Below, one piece after another: positions 44,799 to 51,768 of a stretch of DNA of 64,000 nucleotides. The notes under the pieces were generated by a model that was not told where the DNA came from, made no database searches, and was given only the letters and a program-made list of their open reading frames with translations. Origin of the DNA: Mitsuaria chitosanitabida ATCC BAA-476 = NBRC 102408 (GTDB taxonomy: Bacteria; Pseudomonadota; Gammaproteobacteria; Burkholderiales; Burkholderiaceae_C); contig NZ_BCYP01000034.1 of NCBI RefSeq assembly GCF_001598255.1, positions 60,170 to 124,169 on the forward strand, written 5' to 3'. Within the stretch, counting starts at the first letter, position 1. Every line of letters starts with the position of its first letter. Position numbers and translations under genes: made by a program.

Positions 44799-46277
44799 TC
44801 AGCGGTGGACGTCCCCGATGCACAGGTACTTGGTCTCGACGTACTCGTCGATGCCCTGATGGCCGCCCTCGCGGCCCAGGCCGGACTGCTTGACGCCGCC
44901 GAAGGGCACCTCGGCCGTCGAGATCAGTCCTGTGTTGATGCCTACCATGCCCGACTCCAGCCCTTCCGCCACGCGGTAGATGCGGCCGATGTCGCGGCTG
45001 AAGAAGTAGCTCGCCAGGCCGAACTCGGTGGCGTTGGCCATGGCGATGCCCTCGGCCTCGGTCGTGAAGCGGAACACCGGCGCGACCGGGCCGAAGGTCT
45101 CCTCGCGGGCGCACAGCATCTCGGCGCTGGCGTCGGACAGCACCGTCGGCTGGAAGAAGCGGTCGTGCAGCTTGGCGCCGCCGATCAGCACCTTGGCCCC
45201 CTTCTCCACCGCGTCGGCCACATGGCGCTCGACCTTGGCCAGGGCCGCGTCGTCGATCAGCGGGCCTTGCGTCACGCCGGCCTCGAAGCCGTTGCCGACC
45301 TTGAGCGTCGCCACCTTCTCCGCCAGCTTGGCGACGAAGGCGTCGTACACGCCCGCCTGCACGTAGAGCCGGTTCGCGCACACGCAGGTCTGGCCCGCGT
45401 TGCGGTACTTGCTGGCGATCGCGCCCTCGACGGCGCTGTCCAGGTCCGCGTCGTCGAAGACCAGGAACGGCGCGTTGCCGCCCAGCTCCAGCGACAGCTT
45501 CTTGATCGTGGGCGCGCTCTGCGCCATCAGGAGACGGCCGACCTCGGTCGAGCCCGTGAAGGACAGGTGGCGCACCACCGGGCTCTCGCACAGCACCTTC
45601 CCGATGGCGATCGAGCGCTCCGAGTCCCCCGTGATCACGTTCAGCACACCCGCCGGCATGCCGGCGCGCTGCGCCAGCTCGGCCGCGGCCAGGGCGGTCA
45701 GCGGGGTCTGCTCGGCCGGCTTGATCACCACGGGGCAGCCCGCGGCCAAGGCCGGCGCGACCTTGCGGGTGATCATCGCCAGCGGGAAATTCCAGGGCGT
45801 GATGGCCGCGCACACGCCCACCGGCTGCTTGATCACCTGGTAGCGCTTGGTCGCGTCGGTCGTGGGCACGGTCTCGCCGCGCACGCGCTTGGCCTCCTCG
45901 GCGAACCACTCGACGAAGCTGGCCCCGTAGACGATTTCGCCGCGCGCCTCGGCCAGCGGCTTGCCCTGCTCGGCCGTCAGGATGCGGGCCAGGTCGTCGG
46001 CGTGCTGGATCATGAGGTGATACCAGCGCATCAGGATGGCCGCGCGCTCCTTGGCGGTCTTCGCCCGCCAGGCCGGCCAGGCGGCATGGGCGGCGGTGAT
46101 CGCCGCGTCGGCCTCCGAACCGCCCAGGTTGGCCACATGCGTCAGCACCGCGCCGGTGGCGGGGTCGTCGATGTCGAAGCGGGCCGAGCCGCCGACCCAC
46201 TCCCCATTGATCAGCGCGTCGGTCTTGAGCAGGCTCGGATCCTTGAGCTGCGTCAGCGGGGAGGTCTTGGTGTCCAT
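44799..46277 (-). CDS. gabD: NAD(P)-dependent succinate-semialdehyde dehydrogenase GabD
   Basis: A 492-residue aldehyde dehydrogenase. Catalytic residues are in LSLELGGNAPFLVFDDAD (Glu) and NAGQTCVCANR (Cys), and the end GLGREGGHQGIDEYVETKYLCIG is typical of GabD. It converts succinic semialdehyde to succinate in GABA degradation. No GABA transaminase is beside it. It is convergent with the chitinase gene, 15 bases apart. Confidence 0.93.
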   Translation of the reverse strand: MDTKTSPLTQLKDPSLLKTDALINGEWVGGSARFDIDDPATGAVLTHVANLGGSEADAAITAAHAAWPAWRAKTAKERAAILMRWYHLMIQHADDLARILTAEQGKPLAEARGEIVYGASFVEWFAEEAKRVRGETVPTTDATKRYQVIKQPVGVCAAITPWNFPLAMITRKVAPALAAGCPVVIKPAEQTPLTALAAAELAQRAGMPAGVLNVITGDSERSIAIGKVLCESPVVRHLSFTGSTEVGRLLMAQSAPTIKKLSLELGGNAPFLVFDDADLDSAVEGAIASKYRNAGQTCVCANRLYVQAGVYDAFVAKLAEKVATLKVGNGFEAGVTQGPLIDDAALAKVERHVADAVEKGAKVLIGGAKLHDRFFQPTVLSDASAEMLCAREETFGPVAPVFRFTTEAEGIAMANATEFGLASYFFSRDIGRIYRVAEGLESGMVGINTGLISTAEVPFGGVKQSGLGREGGHQGIDEYVETKYLCIGDVHR

Positions 46278-46452
46278 CGTCGGTCTCCGGAAACGGGGCG
46301 GTTCGGTTCGGTTCTCCCCTCCGGGGCACCCGGGGTGCCCGGGCGGCCTCGTCGGGGCGAAACCCGGCGCGCGATCCTACTGGCGTTGGCGTCAATGCCA
46401 CGTGACGGGTGTGACACCGGGTTCGCGCGCGGGGAGTCCGGAGGCGCGCTCC

Positions 46453-46458
46453 TATAAT
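46453..46458 (+). promoter_or_regulatory. Consensus -10 box of alaS
   Basis: A perfect TATAAT lies 45 bases before the alaS ATG. The matching -35 is weak, so the promoter may need an activator or an extended contact. A start near 46465 would give a leader of about 38 bases. Confidence 0.6.
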
Positions 46459-46502
46459 CGAAAGCTTCGCGAAATCAAGCGTTTGGCTACAAAAGGACAG
46501 GC

Positions 46503-49136
46503 ATGAAAGCCGCTGAGATCCGCAACACCTTCCTGAAGTTCTTCGAATCCAAGGGTCACCAGATCGTCGCCTCGAGCCCGGTCGTGCCCGGCGACGACCC
46601 GACGCTGCTGTTCACAAACGCGGGCATGAACCAGTTCAAGGACGTGTTCCTGGGCTTCGACAAGCGCTCGTACTCCCGCGCCACGACCGCGCAGAAGTGC
46701 ATCCGCGCCGGCGGCAAGCACAACGACCTGGACAACGTCGGCTACACCGCCCGCCATCACACCTTCTTCGAGATGCTGGGCAACTTCAGCTTCGGCGACT
46801 ACTTCAAGAAGGACGCCATCGGCTTCGCCTGGGAGCTGCTGACCGTGCACTTCAAGCTGCCGGCGGACAAGCTCTGGGTCACCGTCTACTCGGAGGACGA
46901 CGAGGCCTACGAGATCTGGAACCAGCAGGTCGGCGTGCCCGCCGAGCGCATCGTGCGCATCGGCGACAACAAGGGCGGCCGCTACATGTCCGACAACTTC
47001 TGGATGATGGGCGACACGGGCCCCTGCGGCCCCTGCACCGAGATCTTCTACGACCACGGTCCGGACGTGGCCGGCGGCCCTCCCGGTTCGCCGAACGAGG
47101 ACGGCGACCGCTACATCGAGATCTGGAACAACGTCTTCATGCAGTTCAACCGGACTGAAGACGGCGTGATGCACAAGCTCCCGAAACCCAGCGTCGACAC
47201 CGGCATGGGCCTGGAGCGCCTGGCGGCCGTGCTGCAGCATGTGCACTCGAACTACGAGATCGACCTGTTCGTGAACCTGCTGGCCGCGGCCAAGCGGGAC
47301 GTCGACGCGGCCACGCCGGGCACCGGCGACTGCGACAAGGACTCCCCGTCGCTGAAGGTCATCGCGGACCACATCCGCGCCTGTTCCTTCACCGTCGTCG
47401 ACGGCGTGATCCCGGGCAACGCCGGCCGCGGCTACGTGCTGCGCCGCATCGCCCGCCGCGCGATCCGCCACGGCTACAAGCTGGGCGCCCGCACCCCGTT
47501 CTTCCACAAGCTGGTCGCCGCGCTGAGCAAGGAAATGGGCGAGGCCTATCCGGAGCTGCGCCGTGAAGAGGCGCGCGTCACCGAGGTCCTGAAGCAGGAA
47601 GAGGAGCGCTTCTTCAAGACCATCGCCACCGGCATGGAACTGCTGGAATCGGCGCTGGCCGGCGGCGCGAAGCAGATCGATGGCGAGACCGCCTTCAAGC
47701 TGCACGACACCTACGGCTTCCCGGTCGACCTGACCGCCGACGTCTGCCGCGAGCGCGGCGTGACCGTCGACGAGGTCGAGTTCAACCGCCTGCTGGAAGA
47801 GCAGAAGAACCGCGGCCGTCAGGCCGGCAAGTTCAAGATGGCGCAGGGCCTGGAGTACACCGGCTCGGCCACCACTTTCCACGGCTATGACCAGCTGGCG
47901 CGCGAGGACGCGAAGGTCGTCGCGCTCTACGTCGACGGCAGCGCGGTGCCGAGCGCCAACGCGGGCGATGACGTGGTGGTCGTGCTCGACAACACCCCGT
48001 TCTATGCCGAGAGCGGCGGCCAGGTCGGCGACGCGGGCGAGTTCCGCAATGCGACGACCCGCGTGGTCGTCGACGACACCCTGAAGATCCAGGCCGACGT
48101 GTTCGGCCACCACGGTCAGGTCGTCGAGGGCACGATCAAGGTCGGCGACGTGTTCACGGCCAAGGTCGACGCCGAGCGTCGCGCCAGGACGGTCCGCAAC
48201 CACAGCGCGACCCACCTGATGCACAAGGCGCTGCGCGAGGTGCTGGGCGCCCACGTTCAGCAGAAGGGCTCGCTGGTCAACGCCGAGCGCACCCGCTTCG
48301 ACTTCGCGCACACCGCGCCGATGACGGCCGAGGAGATCCGCAAGGTCGAGGCCATCGTCAACGCCGAGATCCTGGCCAACGCCGACGCGCAAGCGCAGGT
48401 GATGGCGCTGGACGACGCCCAGAAGAGCGGCGCGATGATGCTGTTCGGCGAGAAGTACGGCGACACGGTGCGCGTGCTGAGCATCGGGTCCTCGAAGGAA
48501 CTGTGCGGTGGCACCCACGTGCATCGCACCGGGGACATCGGCCTGTTCAAGATCGTCGCCGAGAGCGGCGTCGCCGCCGGCATCCGCCGCGTCGAGGCCG
48601 TGACCGGCGACAACGCCCTGCACTACCTGCAGTCGCTGGAGACGACGCTGAGCGCCGTCGCCGGCACGCTGAAGGCCGCGCCGACCGAGGTCGAGCTGCG
48701 CGTGCAGGCGGTGCTGGAGCAGGTCCGCTCGCTGGAGAAGGAACTGACCGCCGCCAAGAGCAAACTGGCGTCGGCGCAGGGTGACGAGCTGCTGTCGCAG
48801 GCGGTCGACGTCAAGGGCCTGAAGGTGCTGGCCGCCACGCTGGTCGGCGCCGATGCCAAGACCCTGCGCGAGACCATGGACAAGCTCAAGGACAAGCTGA
48901 AGACGGCGGCCATCGTGCTGGCGGCCGTGGACGGCGACAAGGTCCAGTTGGCCGCGGGCGTGACCGCCGATTCGATCGGCAAGGTCAAGGCCGGCGAGCT
49001 GGTGAACTTCGTGGCGCAGCAGGTCGGCGGCAAGGGCGGCGGCAAGCCGGACCTGGCGATGGCCGGCGGCACCGACGCCAAGGCCCTGCCCGCGGCCCTG
49101 GCCAGCGTGCAGGCCTGGGTGGGCGAGCGCGTCTGA
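46503..49136 (+). CDS. alaS: Alanyl-tRNA synthetase
   Basis: An 877-residue class II synthetase of full length. The catalytic core has [19 protein letters not shown], the editing domain has [15 protein letters not shown] and the zinc-type motif CGGTHV, and a C-terminal DHHA1/oligomerisation domain ends the protein. It charges tRNA-Ala and clears Ser/Gly mischarging. AAAGGA precedes the start. Confidence 0.98.
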   Translation: MKAAEIRNTFLKFFESKGHQIVASSPVVPGDDPTLLFTNAGMNQFKDVFLGFDKRSYSRATTAQKCIRAGGKHNDLDNVGYTARHHTFFEMLGNFSFGDYFKKDAIGFAWELLTVHFKLPADKLWVTVYSEDDEAYEIWNQQVGVPAERIVRIGDNKGGRYMSDNFWMMGDTGPCGPCTEIFYDHGPDVAGGPPGSPNEDGDRYIEIWNNVFMQFNRTEDGVMHKLPKPSVDTGMGLERLAAVLQHVHSNYEIDLFVNLLAAAKRDVDAATPGTGDCDKDSPSLKVIADHIRACSFTVVDGVIPGNAGRGYVLRRIARRAIRHGYKLGARTPFFHKLVAALSKEMGEAYPELRREEARVTEVLKQEEERFFKTIATGMELLESALAGGAKQIDGETAFKLHDTYGFPVDLTADVCRERGVTVDEVEFNRLLEEQKNRGRQAGKFKMAQGLEYTGSATTFHGYDQLAREDAKVVALYVDGSAVPSANAGDDVVVVLDNTPFYAESGGQVGDAGEFRNATTRVVVDDTLKIQADVFGHHGQVVEGTIKVGDVFTAKVDAERRARTVRNHSATHLMHKALREVLGAHVQQKGSLVNAERTRFDFAHTAPMTAEEIRKVEAIVNAEILANADAQAQVMALDDAQKSGAMMLFGEKYGDTVRVLSIGSSKELCGGTHVHRTGDIGLFKIVAESGVAAGIRRVEAVTGDNALHYLQSLETTLSAVAGTLKAAPTEVELRVQAVLEQVRSLEKELTAAKSKLASAQGDELLSQAVDVKGLKVLAATLVGADAKTLRETMDKLKDKLKTAAIVLAAVDGDKVQLAAGVTADSIGKVKAGELVNFVAQQVGGKGGGKPDLAMAGGTDAKALPAALASVQAWVGERV

Positions 49137-49204
49137 GCGAATGAATGGAACGACGCCGCCCCGTCACAGGGCGGCGTGATGATCTGGGCCCGGTTCGGGC
49201 CCGC

Positions 49205-49233
49205 GACAAGGGCCCTCGGGCCCTTGTCCTTCT
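49205..49233 (+). terminator. Terminator-like hairpin between alaS and the UPF0149 gene
   Basis: A perfect 11-bp stem (49205–49215 with 49218–49228) with a two-base centre and a partial T tail. A second GC hairpin (9 bp, 49153–49161 with 49169–49177) lies closer to alaS. The terminator ends about 20 bases before the next start codon, leaving no room for a separate promoter after it. Confidence 0.7.
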
Positions 49234-49249
49234 TGAACTGGAGTAACGA

Positions 49250-50005
49250 ATGACTGACACCCCGATGGCCGATGACGACATGGGCGTGACGCTGGACGTG
49301 GAGAACGCGCAGCGACTGGGCGAGCTGCTGGCACTGCTGGCCGGCGCCGCCGACCAGGACGCGCCCGCGATCACGCTGGACACGCTGGACGGCTACCTCA
49401 CCGCGCTGCGTGTCGGCCCGTCGGACGCGGCCCCGATCCAGGCCATGGACGCGCTGTTCGGCGAGGACTGGCCCGCCGCCCTGGAAGAGAACGACCAGAC
49501 CGATGCCTTCATGGACGCGCTGCATGTGCGCTGGAACGAGATCGGCGACAGCGTCGATCCCGAGCCGCTGCTGGAAGCGCCCGAGCAGATGCACCTGGTG
49601 CCGCTGATCTCCGAGTTCGACGAGGAGACCAAGGCCGAGCTGCTGGCGCAGGGCGCGCTGACGGCCGAGCTGCTGGACCGCCTGCCCGAGCCGGGCGCGA
49701 TGTGGGCGCAGGGCTTCCTGCAAGCCGTCGACGACGCCGAGAGCGACTGGCGCCTGCCGGACGGCGACGCGTCCGAGGACCTCAAGCTGATGCTCGAGGC
49801 GATCGAGGCCGTGACGCTGGAAGAAGGTTCGACGCCGCGCGCCGAGTACATCGAAGGCGCCTACGAGGAAGCCGACGGCATCGACCAGAACGCGCTGATC
49901 GACGACATGCTGTTCACCGTGCAGGACCTGCGCCTGTTCTGGATGCAGCAGCGCGCGCTCAAGGACGCGATGGCGGACCTGGCCGCCAACGATTCGAAGC
50001 ACTGA
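49250..50005 (+). CDS. UPF0149 (YecA/YgfB-like) family protein
   Basis: A 251-residue acidic, mostly helical protein. LDTLDGYLTALRVGP and the spaced GAMWAQGFLQAVDDAESDW match the UPF0149 family. The C-terminal SEC-C metal-binding motif of YecA is absent. The molecular role of the family is poorly known. It follows alaS behind a hairpin and ends just before a repeat-rich gap. Confidence 0.82.
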   Translation: MTDTPMADDDMGVTLDVENAQRLGELLALLAGAADQDAPAITLDTLDGYLTALRVGPSDAAPIQAMDALFGEDWPAALEENDQTDAFMDALHVRWNEIGDSVDPEPLLEAPEQMHLVPLISEFDEETKAELLAQGALTAELLDRLPEPGAMWAQGFLQAVDDAESDWRLPDGDASEDLKLMLEAIEAVTLEEGSTPRAEYIEGAYEEADGIDQNALIDDMLFTVQDLRLFWMQQRALKDAMADLAANDSKH

Positions 50006-50030
50006 GCTTCGCGGGCTCGACGAGCCCGAA

Positions 50031-50068
50031 GACCCTCACCCCTGCCCTCTCCCGCCAGCGGGAGAGGG
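50031..50068 (+). repeat. REP-like element, left copy
   Basis: GACCCTCACCCC followed by an internal hairpin (CCCTCTCCCGC…GCGGGAGAGGG). A nearly identical copy lies in the opposite orientation at 50208–50246. This form is common between genes in beta- and gammaproteobacteria and can act as a terminator or mRNA-stabilising hairpin. Confidence 0.8.
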
Positions 50069-50207
50069 AGTCAATGGCGTGGCTAGCGCGCCTGGCGTGG
50101 CTGGGGCTGGCGTGGCTGGCACGACCGGAGTGGCTGACGCGGCCGGAGTGGCCGGCGCGGCCGGAGTGACCGGCGTGACTAGCGTGGCCGGAGTGGCTGG
50201 CGTGGCC
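50069..50207. repeat. Degenerate 9/18-bp minisatellite between REP-like copies
   Basis: About 14 imperfect units resembling GGCCGGAGTGGCTGGCGTG fill the space between the two facing REP-like copies. Three-base-multiple units keep frames open (Gly/Val/Ala or Trp/Arg repeats), but nothing indicates a gene. The whole 241-base gap is explained by these repeats. Confidence 0.8.
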
Positions 50208-50246
50208 CCCTCTCCCGCTGCGCGGGAGAGGGCTGGGGTGAGGGTC
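50208..50246 (-). repeat. REP-like element, right copy (inverted)
   Basis: This is the reverse complement of the left copy with only a few differences, including its own GC hairpin. It directly abuts the SET-domain gene's stop codon and may end that transcript. Confidence 0.8.
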
Positions 50247-50807
50247 TTACAACCGCCCCTTGCAATTCGGCGCCCCGCACCGGCAACGCAGCTTGCCGTC
50301 GTGATGGCTCTCGCCGTAGTCCGCGCAGATCTCCTCGCCGGACGCGATGTCCCGCATCGCATAGAACTCCGCGCGCCCCTGCCGGATCCGCAGCACCGCA
50401 TTCGGCGCGCAGCTGTGATTCACATGCCGCAACGCGCAGTCCGACTTCGTCGCGTCGATCGCGGTCTTGTTCGACACCTCGACCACATGGATGCGACGTC
50501 GTCCGTCGATCCGCCGACGCGCCTCCCGCACCGACACCACCTCGCCCCGCATCTCGCCGATCTTGAGTCGCGCGGGGATTGACTCGGCCGCGAACACGCC
50601 CAGCCCGTCGATCGCGCTTGGTCCGACCCTCAGCGCGAAGCGCTCGGCCGGCAGCGGCTGGCCCTTCACACGCGCCGGCTTCACGGCGGACGCCGCTTCG
50701 CCAGTGGCGGTGGCAGCGACAACTTCGGCAGCGGGGAGGACGGAACTCAGGCGGGGCATGGCGGCGGGCACGCGGTCGAAGGCCGCGATGAATCGGGAAG
50801 CCGCCAT
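50247..50807 (-). CDS. Stand-alone SET-domain protein with post-SET zinc motif
   Basis: A 186-residue protein. After a ~60-residue Ala/Val-rich lead, the SET domain shows GLGVFAAESIPA, the catalytic NHSCAPN segment and EEICADYGE, followed by the post-SET cysteines CRCGAPNC. Such domains methylate lysines using S-adenosylmethionine; bacterial single-domain members have few known targets. The start at 50807 is uncertain; an ATG at 50759 would remove 16 residues. Confidence 0.88.
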   Translation of the reverse strand: MAASRFIAAFDRVPAAMPRLSSVLPAAEVVAATATGEAASAVKPARVKGQPLPAERFALRVGPSAIDGLGVFAAESIPARLKIGEMRGEVVSVREARRRIDGRRRIHVVEVSNKTAIDATKSDCALRHVNHSCAPNAVLRIRQGRAEFYAMRDIASGEEICADYGESHHDGKLRCRCGAPNCKGRL

Positions 50808-50845
50808 TGTCGCGCCCCCGCCACGAGGCGTGGCCTCCGGCACGC

Positions 50846-50875
50846 TTGACGCCTGCTCGGGCTCACCAAGATACT
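50846..50875 (+). promoter_or_regulatory. Likely sigma-70 promoter of the leader/aaaT-like transcript
   Basis: TTGACG (50846–50851) and GATACT (50870–50875) are 18 bases apart. A start seven or eight bases after the -10 would fall at 50882–50883, exactly on the ATG of the small leader frame. Confidence 0.5.
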
Positions 50876-50882
50876 GGCTCGC

Positions 50883-50981
50883 ATGTCCCACGCGATCCGC
50901 CTCGTCGTCGTCCAGATGCAGCTGCATGCGATGCAGTGCTGCATGTGCACGCACACGACTGGCAGGCGTCGAACGCGGTAG
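50883..50981 (+). CDS. Putative 32-residue leader peptide, Met/Cys-rich
   Basis: The frame encodes 32 residues including QMQLHAMQCCMCTHT and ends in an Arg-rich tail. It has no ribosome-binding site, but the promoter upstream would produce an mRNA starting at its ATG, so it could be translated leaderless. The Met/Cys cluster is encoded within a strong hairpin (50916–50944: 12 paired bases, GT bulge, GCG loop). A terminator follows 80 bases later and an amino-acid acetyltransferase gene after that, the plan of a ribosome-mediated attenuator. No protein family is recognised. Confidence 0.45.
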   Translation: MSHAIRLVVVQMQLHAMQCCMCTHTTGRRRTR

Positions 50982-51060
50982 ACGCCCCGGCCCCGGAAAC
51001 AGAGCCCCAGGCTCCGACAAGTTCCCCGGCCCCGATCCCCAGAGATCCCAGTCCTCCCCC

Positions 51061-51098
51061 AACAAGGCCCGCGCAACCCGCGGGCCTTGTTCGTTTCT
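51061..51098 (+). terminator. Terminator/attenuator hairpin before the aaaT-like gene
   Basis: A perfect 13-bp stem (51061–51073 with 51079–51091) with a five-base loop, then TTTCT-type sequence. It lies 41 bases before the acetyltransferase ATG on the same strand, so transcripts from the upstream promoter must pass it. Confidence 0.75.
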
Positions 51099-51131
51099 GC
51101 CCTCGGTCCCCCATCCCACCAGGAGATTCCG

Positions 51132-51761
51132 ATGACGACCCCGAGTTCCCTCCCCCGCCTCGACAACGAGCGCAGCGCACACGGCACCGACGCTCCACGC
51201 GCCGCGCGCCCCGCGATCCGCGTCGCCGACGGCATCACGCTGCGCCGGCCGCGTCCCGAGGACGCGCGCGCACAGGCCGAGCTCCTGGGCCATCCCGGCG
51301 TCCAGCCCTGGTTGCTGCAGACGCCCTACACCTCGGAGGAACTGTGGCGCGAGCGCTTCTCGAAGGTGCCCGACATGTCCACTGGCGAGCTGTCGCTGAT
51401 GGCCTTCGACGGCGACCAGCTGGTGGGGTCGGCCGGCCTGCACCTGACCGGCCCGCAAGTGCGGCGACGGCACGCGATGGCGCTGGGCATCGGCGTTCAC
51501 CCGGACGCGCATGGGCGCGGCGTGGGTTCCGCATTGATGGAGGCGATCACGCGCCAGGCGGACGACTGGCTCGGCATCCTGCGCATCGAGCTGACGGTCT
51601 TCGTCGACAACGCGCCCGCGATCCGGCTCTACGAGCGCTTCGGTTTCGAGCACGAAGGCCGGCTGCGCGGCTATGGACTGCGCGACGGCCGCTATGTCGA
51701 CGCGTTCACGATGGCGCGTCTGCATCCGCGGCCGCCCGTGCTCGGGCGCGCCGCGGACTGA
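51132..51761 (+). CDS. aaaT: GNAT acetyltransferase, L-amino-acid N-acetyltransferase (AaaT/YhhY-like)
   Basis: A 209-residue GNAT enzyme with an extra ~45-residue N-terminus. The acetyl-CoA loop reads HPDAHGRGVGSALM, and RIELTVFVDNAPAIRLYERFGFEHEG with YVDAFTMARL closely follows E. coli YhhY (AaaT), which acetylates amino acids such as Phe and Met. AGGAG seven bases upstream supports the ATG at 51132. A leader peptide and terminator precede it. It is convergent with the Cache–CheW gene, seven bases apart. Confidence 0.82.
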   Translation: MTTPSSLPRLDNERSAHGTDAPRAARPAIRVADGITLRRPRPEDARAQAELLGHPGVQPWLLQTPYTSEELWRERFSKVPDMSTGELSLMAFDGDQLVGSAGLHLTGPQVRRRHAMALGIGVHPDAHGRGVGSALMEAITRQADDWLGILRIELTVFVDNAPAIRLYERFGFEHEGRLRGYGLRDGRYVDAFTMARLHPRPPVLGRAAD

Positions 51762-51768
51762 GAACGGC

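Noticed and set aside
50079..50582. Gly/Val/Ala-repeat open frame from the minisatellite
   Set aside because: It arises from a three-base-multiple repeat and runs antisense into the SET-domain gene.
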